64,000 bases of DNA from Flectonema sp. DT1601 (taxonomy: Eukaryota > Euglenozoa > Diplonemea > Diplonemida > Diplonemidae): contig OZ025784.1 in assembly GCA_964019425.1 (NCBI GenBank), forward strand, positions 124,001 to 188,000, given 5' to 3'. Shown here one piece after another: positions 60,326-64,000 of this stretch. The translations under genes and the position numbers were made by a program. The first letter of the stretch is position 1. Each line of letters starts with the position of its first letter. Under the pieces are notes generated by a model. It saw nothing but the letters and a program-made list of their open reading frames with translations, was not told the origin of the DNA and made no database searches.

Positions 60326-62167
60326 TTATTCAACGATAGACTCGGTGTCTTCCACAAGATGGAATAATTCCTTAACAGAATCCACTACTGTCCCTACTCC
60401 TTCAAGAGTACAAGCTTGTAGGTAGTCTGTTTGTGAAAGACTGAAGACGTTCGGATCATAAATATTATTTTTAATAATAGATCGACGAAGAATTGGACAA
60501 TCGATATTATTCTTAACTCCGATGAGAACAATAGTTGAATAGGACGACAACACTGATGACACAGACGCCAAATCTGAAATATGAAAATGATTTGTCGGAA
60601 GGTCGTCTCCTACTCTGCTCAGATTTATCACAGGAGCATTAGTCACTTCTTTGAGAATTTTTAAAATGTCGAGCGCACCTGCTACCAAATCACATGAACA
60701 CCGACAATTAACAATCCGATTTGGAACAGCAGAAATCGCTCTCACCGAGAATCGAACTAGAGATAGTTGTCTGCCTTCATCAGAATCACTTCTGTAGAGA
60801 GGAACAGAAACATCAGTTGTATAGCCGAGAGATTTTTGAAGTTGTAATCCACAGAGAGAAGCCTTTCCACTGGCTAAGTTTGATAAACGACCAGTCCTGC
60901 CGGCACTGCTGTGAACACCTCCCTCAGCAGCTTCGTCTAATATTTTTACATTAATGTACAGGTCAGTTGAGTAGAGGATTGGAAACGGATCATCAAAACT
61001 GAAAGTTAACGTCTCATTCCATTTTGGGATTAGAGTTGATGTCATTCTCGTTGTTTCTCGAGTGATACCATTGAAAGTAATTGACGCATACAGCAGCATC
61101 CCTGCTCCTCCAAAACCATCATCGAGAACACAGTCAGTGAGACCATGGATTTTTAAAATTATTTTCTGCAGCATTATCGGAGATGTTTTCGTTGAACCAA
61201 TCCCATCTTTCGAAAGACACAGTTCCGGAAGCGATGAGTTCCCACCCATCGCTAAAACACTTGTTCCATATCCAGCTGTTGATTTCTTCCCGGCTATTCG
61301 ATTATATGCTGAGTCGATTACTCGTTTTTGAATGTTACTGGCACTGGTATGTCCTCTGTTTTCAGATCTGTGATAGTCTTGTGTAAGTAGAAGACCAAAT
61401 TTAGCATAGAGTTTACCATCAGCTGTGGTTGGGATTAGTTTGATATATCGAGATATTGAAGGACCGTCTTCGAATATTAATTGATGAGAATCATCGCAGG
61501 AGTATTTTGATTTCGTTATCATGACATGATGCCAACGAATACCATCAGTTGATCTTTGAACAACAAGTGATTCTAACTGAGTGTTGTGAACTATGAAGAT
61601 AATGCCACCGACTAAGTGGTTTGATCCAATGTCGAGGATGTATGAAATACTTTGATCATCATTTGAAGGCCGCCAGTAGCTGCTGGATCGTAGCCTTCCT
61701 CTGTTCCATCCATGACCTGGTTTATGATTACATGTTACCGATGATGGATAATGTTGTGATTGCGGAAGATCGATTATTTCCCATTTTGTCAATCCCCAAA
61801 GTCTTTCCATGTTACCTTTATCTCTTAATTCATTTTGTAGTGTTCTTAGTTTATTAACCAAGGGGTTGGTTGATATCATTTTTTCAATTCCGATGTCATC
61901 AGTTTCTTCGATTGTTTTAGTCAACCCTTCATCAACCATTCCATCAAACGAAGATCGAAAATAAACAGCAGTCCCGGGTACTAATTTTAACGACCTAGCT
62001 TCATAAGCATACGAACTCATCGATGCGTCATCTCTTGTTTTGCTTCTTGTCGGTTCTGTCAATCGTGAACATGTACATGGTCGACATCCGACAACCACTA
62101 CGACATCATTTTCATCAACTTTTTCTTTCAAATGATTCCACCAACGATCGTTCTTTAGGAGAAGCAT
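60326..62167 (-). CDS. Discoidin (F5/8 C)-like plus C2-domain protein
   Basis: 613 residues, ATG at 62167, no signal peptide, intronless. Residues 130-270 have the discoidin jelly-roll pattern (YWRPSNDDQSISYILDIGSN, then LESLVVQRSTDGIRWHHVM, then SRYIKLIPTTADG). Residues 330-470 have a C2 pattern (LKIHGLTDCVLDD, LLYASITFNGITRETTRM, IPKWNETLTFSFDD, DLYINVKILDEA). The C-terminal 130 residues (IVNCRCSCDLVAGALDILKI, STIVLIGVKNNIDCPILRRS) may form an alpha/beta domain that I cannot name. Both named domains bind membranes or glycans. Acidic C2 loop residues are partly present, so calcium dependence is uncertain. Without a signal peptide the protein is probably an intracellular membrane adaptor. The first 50 residues contain a Cys-rich turn (GCRPCTCSR). 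Confidence 0.75.
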   Translation of the reverse strand: MLLLKNDRWWNHLKEKVDENDVVVVVGCRPCTCSRLTEPTRSKTRDDASMSSYAYEARSLKLVPGTAVYFRSSFDGMVDEGLTKTIEETDDIGIEKMISTNPLVNKLRTLQNELRDKGNMERLWGLTKWEIIDLPQSQHYPSSVTCNHKPGHGWNRGRLRSSSYWRPSNDDQSISYILDIGSNHLVGGIIFIVHNTQLESLVVQRSTDGIRWHHVMITKSKYSCDDSHQLIFEDGPSISRYIKLIPTTADGKLYAKFGLLLTQDYHRSENRGHTSASNIQKRVIDSAYNRIAGKKSTAGYGTSVLAMGGNSSLPELCLSKDGIGSTKTSPIMLQKIILKIHGLTDCVLDDGFGGAGMLLYASITFNGITRETTRMTSTLIPKWNETLTFSFDDPFPILYSTDLYINVKILDEAAEGGVHSSAGRTGRLSNLASGKASLCGLQLQKSLGYTTDVSVPLYRSDSDEGRQLSLVRFSVRAISAVPNRIVNCRCSCDLVAGALDILKILKEVTNAPVINLSRVGDDLPTNHFHISDLASVSSVLSSYSTIVLIGVKNNIDCPILRRSIIKNNIYDPNVFSLSQTDYLQACTLEGVGTVVDSVKELFHLVEDTESIVE

Positions 62168-62429
62168 ATTTATAAAGGAGGTCTTTTTAGAAAAAAGAAA
62201 AAACTTTTTTAAAAAAATGTATCAACTGGGAATCTTAACACACATTTTTTATGACGCGTGTTGGTTTTTTCTTTCTTTCCTGTTGGTGAGAAATCGTTAT
62301 ATAAGAAAAACGCAAAATAGAACAACAGAACAAAGTGAAGGTCAGGGTTGTGTAAATATCGGAAAGAAAAAAACTTCAAAAAAAAAAAAAAAAAAAAATC
62401 GAACGATCTTTTTTTTTAAAGGATCACAT

Positions 62430-63431
62430 CTATGTATTAAATTTTTTAAAAAATTCTTTTGCTGATGCCGCTCTCTTTTGTTCTTCTGTTGATGCAAACG
62501 GAAATTCATCAAAAGAAGAATAGTCAAAATCACTTTTAAGTTTTGGAACAATCGGAGGAGAGAGCGACTGAGTGATCAGCTGATCCCATTCAATTGCCGT
62601 AAAGAACTTATGTTTTTTTATATCATCAATACCTCGTTTGTGTGATCCTAATCGTTTGACTGGATCAGGTACAAGCAACGAACTAATAAACTCGACAGAA
62701 GTGGTATCAAACGTATTGGGATACGTTACAACTGCTGCATTTGCTAGTTCGATAGTTTTCATCGGTGATTCACTGTAGAAAGGTGGATAGCCTTGAAGCA
62801 ATTCAAAAGTAACGACACCAAATGACCACCAATCAACAGCAGTGGTATACCCGTCACAATTTTGAACTATTTCTGGAGCCATGTACTCTGGTTTACCAAC
62901 TATTGAATAAGTCCTCGCGTGAACTCTCTTTGCCATGAACGGATCTGCGAGCTTCAAGTTCCCCTGTTCAGTGAGAAGCATTGACTCAGGTCTCAAGTCT
63001 CTGTATAATATTTGATTTTTATGACAATGACTGAGAGCTAGGAGGACTTGTCCCATATAAAACATCGTCACATCAAGTGATAACGTTCCCAGTGGTGATC
63101 CAGTTTTTTCAGATCTCGCATAAGTCAACAGCTCACCCCCTGGACAGTATTCATGAACGTAGTATTCAGCGATTGAATCACTGAACATTCCATCACAGCT
63201 TGCTAAAAACTTACAGGTGTACACCGACAACAGTTCTAACAGGTTTCTTACCCCTCCTAACGTACCCTCATTAGTCTCAGAAATCCATTCTCTGTCTATG
63301 ACTCGAATCGCCTTGGGTTTTTCTTCTTCTTTGTCACGTGTAAGCCACACACAAGTGCCTTGCCCTCTTCCAATAACTCTTAGCCAATCATATCTCTGTC
63401 TGTCAAGAGTAGCAAATGTGGGAGCGTTCAT
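62430..63431 (-). CDS. PKA-like AGC kinase homologue, probable pseudokinase
   Basis: 333 residues from the ATG at 63431; a longer frame starts only with GTG. The fold is a complete AGC kinase, closest by eye to the PKA catalytic subunit: Gly loop IGRGQGTCV (20-28), HRD-type loop YRDLRPES (143-150), LADPFMAKRV (161-170), GKPEYMAPEI, DWWSFGVV, and the C-tail YSSFDEFPF. Several key positions are changed. The beta-3 Lys is Arg43 (AIRVID). The catalytic-loop Asn is Ser150. DFG is D163-P-F. The invariant Thr of GTPEYLAPE is Lys. The catalytic Asp (145) and metal Asp (163) remain. Loss of the ATP Lys together with the Asn and DFG change argues against normal phosphotransfer, though a few such kinases keep weak activity. 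It lies next to a cyclase gene, which hints at cyclic-nucleotide signalling. Confidence 0.88.
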   Translation of the reverse strand: MNAPTFATLDRQRYDWLRVIGRGQGTCVWLTRDKEEEKPKAIRVIDREWISETNEGTLGGVRNLLELLSVYTCKFLASCDGMFSDSIAEYYVHEYCPGGELLTYARSEKTGSPLGTLSLDVTMFYMGQVLLALSHCHKNQILYRDLRPESMLLTEQGNLKLADPFMAKRVHARTYSIVGKPEYMAPEIVQNCDGYTTAVDWWSFGVVTFELLQGYPPFYSESPMKTIELANAAVVTYPNTFDTTSVEFISSLLVPDPVKRLGSHKRGIDDIKKHKFFTAIEWDQLITQSLSPPIVPKLKSDFDYSSFDEFPFASTEEQKRAASAKEFFKKFNT

Positions 63432-63587
63432 AACCCCCACTCTGTAGTGTAAATGTATTTTTTTTTTTTTTTTTTTTCAAGATAAAGAAATCCTTAAGAA
63501 AAAAATACTAGACAAAGAAAAAATTCTCAGAAGAGAATTTTTTTGAACAAAAACAGTTTGTAAAAACTGCATAATTAGAGATATTTC
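63432..63587. other. Short intergenic spacer
   Basis: Includes a T run at 63461-63478. Nothing else is seen. Confidence 0.4.
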
Positions 63588-64000
63588 TTATGTGTAATAT
63601 AACCCATCATCATCTGTGTAATGTGATTCGTCAGTGACATAGCGGTCATCCATAGTTTTTCTCTCTCCGACAAGAACCTGAAGCCTCTCAACAGCACTGT
63701 CATAACCATATATTTTTGTGAATCTACGAAACTCTTCCTTTGCATCTTCAAATTTTCTTGAGGCGAATGCTTCATGACCTTTTAAATAGTGTTGTAGCTT
63801 AACTTCTTGAGGTGAATGCTTTGTTAGTTTTAATCCAATTAATTCGTATATTGTTGTCACAGGTGAATCTGGATCCTCTGAAGTAGTGATTAGCTCTAAT
63901 GGTTTGAATGAAAATTCACTAACACGAGACTTGATGAATGAATCACAGAGAACTCCAGCTGCGCAAGAATACAAACTTTGAAAAAACACCATCCTGGATC
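63588..64000 (-). CDS. Class III nucleotide cyclase, 3' end (start outside window)
   Basis: The minus strand is open from the window edge to a stop at 63588. The visible part resembles the end of a class III cyclase-homology domain: CAAGVLCDSFIKSRVSEFSF, then KPLELI, then VTTIYELIGLK. A helical tail follows (LQHYLKGHEAFASRKFEDAKEEFRRF), resembling the tail of the receptor cyclase homologue at 53.3-55.9 kb. In such enzymes this tail follows the catalytic core, so the enzyme itself lies beyond 64000 and catalytic residues cannot be judged. The segment GTTTGT...GCGCAG near 63961-63990 could be an intron end but is too short to settle. The C-terminus ends in an acidic Tyr-rich stretch (SHYTDDDGLYYT). 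Confidence 0.68.
   Translation of the reverse strand, partial: SRMVFFQSLYSCAAGVLCDSFIKSRVSEFSFKPLELITTSEDPDSPVTTIYELIGLKLTKHSPQEVKLQHYLKGHEAFASRKFEDAKEEFRRFTKIYGYDSAVERLQVLVGERKTMDDRYVTDESHYTDDDGLYYT

Overview
This is a nuclear contig from a eukaryotic protist. The sequence is AT-leaning, full of A/T homopolymer runs, and carries eukaryote-only families: a J-type ubiquitin-conjugating enzyme, an F-box/FIST protein, alternative oxidase, NADH-cytochrome b5 reductase and a PKA-like kinase. Short spliceosomal introns (61-150 nt, mostly GTATGT...CAG) can be placed in five genes. All 28 protein genes or gene fragments that I support lie on the minus strand and none on the plus strand. Such long one-way gene arrays are known from Euglenozoa and dinoflagellates, but I cannot fix the lineage, and I found no spliced-leader gene. 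|| Layout on the plus coordinate (transcription runs right to left): 1-2.6 kb holds a UBE2J-like E2 (cut by the window edge), a four-pass membrane protein and a small secreted protein. 2.6-8.6 kb has no gene and contains a 1.77-kb DNA transposon with 175-bp terminal inverted repeats. 8.7-11.2 kb is a penicillin-acylase-family Ntn hydrolase. 11.3-21.1 kb is a recently amplified array of short-chain dehydrogenase (SDR) genes: four almost identical 1.9-kb units, a decayed partial copy, and a chimeric fifth gene. 21.2-23.9 kb has a ubiquitin-like/LRR protein and a sphingomyelinase-like phosphodiesterase. 25.2-30.8 kb has a hypothetical protein, a Sel1-repeat secretory-pathway protein and cytochrome b5 reductase. 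33.8-46.9 kb has the FIST/F-box protein, a DUF1796-like protein, a secreted subtilisin with four Cys-rich modules, an OB-fold-like protein, two Cys-rich proteins and a 1163-residue mucin-like surface protein. 46.9-53.3 kb is a gene desert with a decayed 28S rRNA piece and a 21-bp minisatellite. 53.3-64 kb has a receptor-type cyclase homologue, a basic hypothetical protein, alternative oxidase, a secreted esterase, a discoidin/C2 protein, a PKA-like kinase and the 3' end of another cyclase. || Functional themes: cyclic-nucleotide signalling (two cyclase-family genes and, next to one of them, a PKA-like kinase that has lost several conserved residues), the secretory pathway and cell surface (Sel1 protein, mucin-like protein, subtilisin, esterase), and mitochondrial redox (alternative oxidase, possibly the b5 reductase). 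The most unusual features are the complete strand bias, the SDR amplification with leader swapping, the rRNA fossil, and small repeated inverted-repeat elements that end in a hairpin. No retroviral or other virus-like element was recognised.
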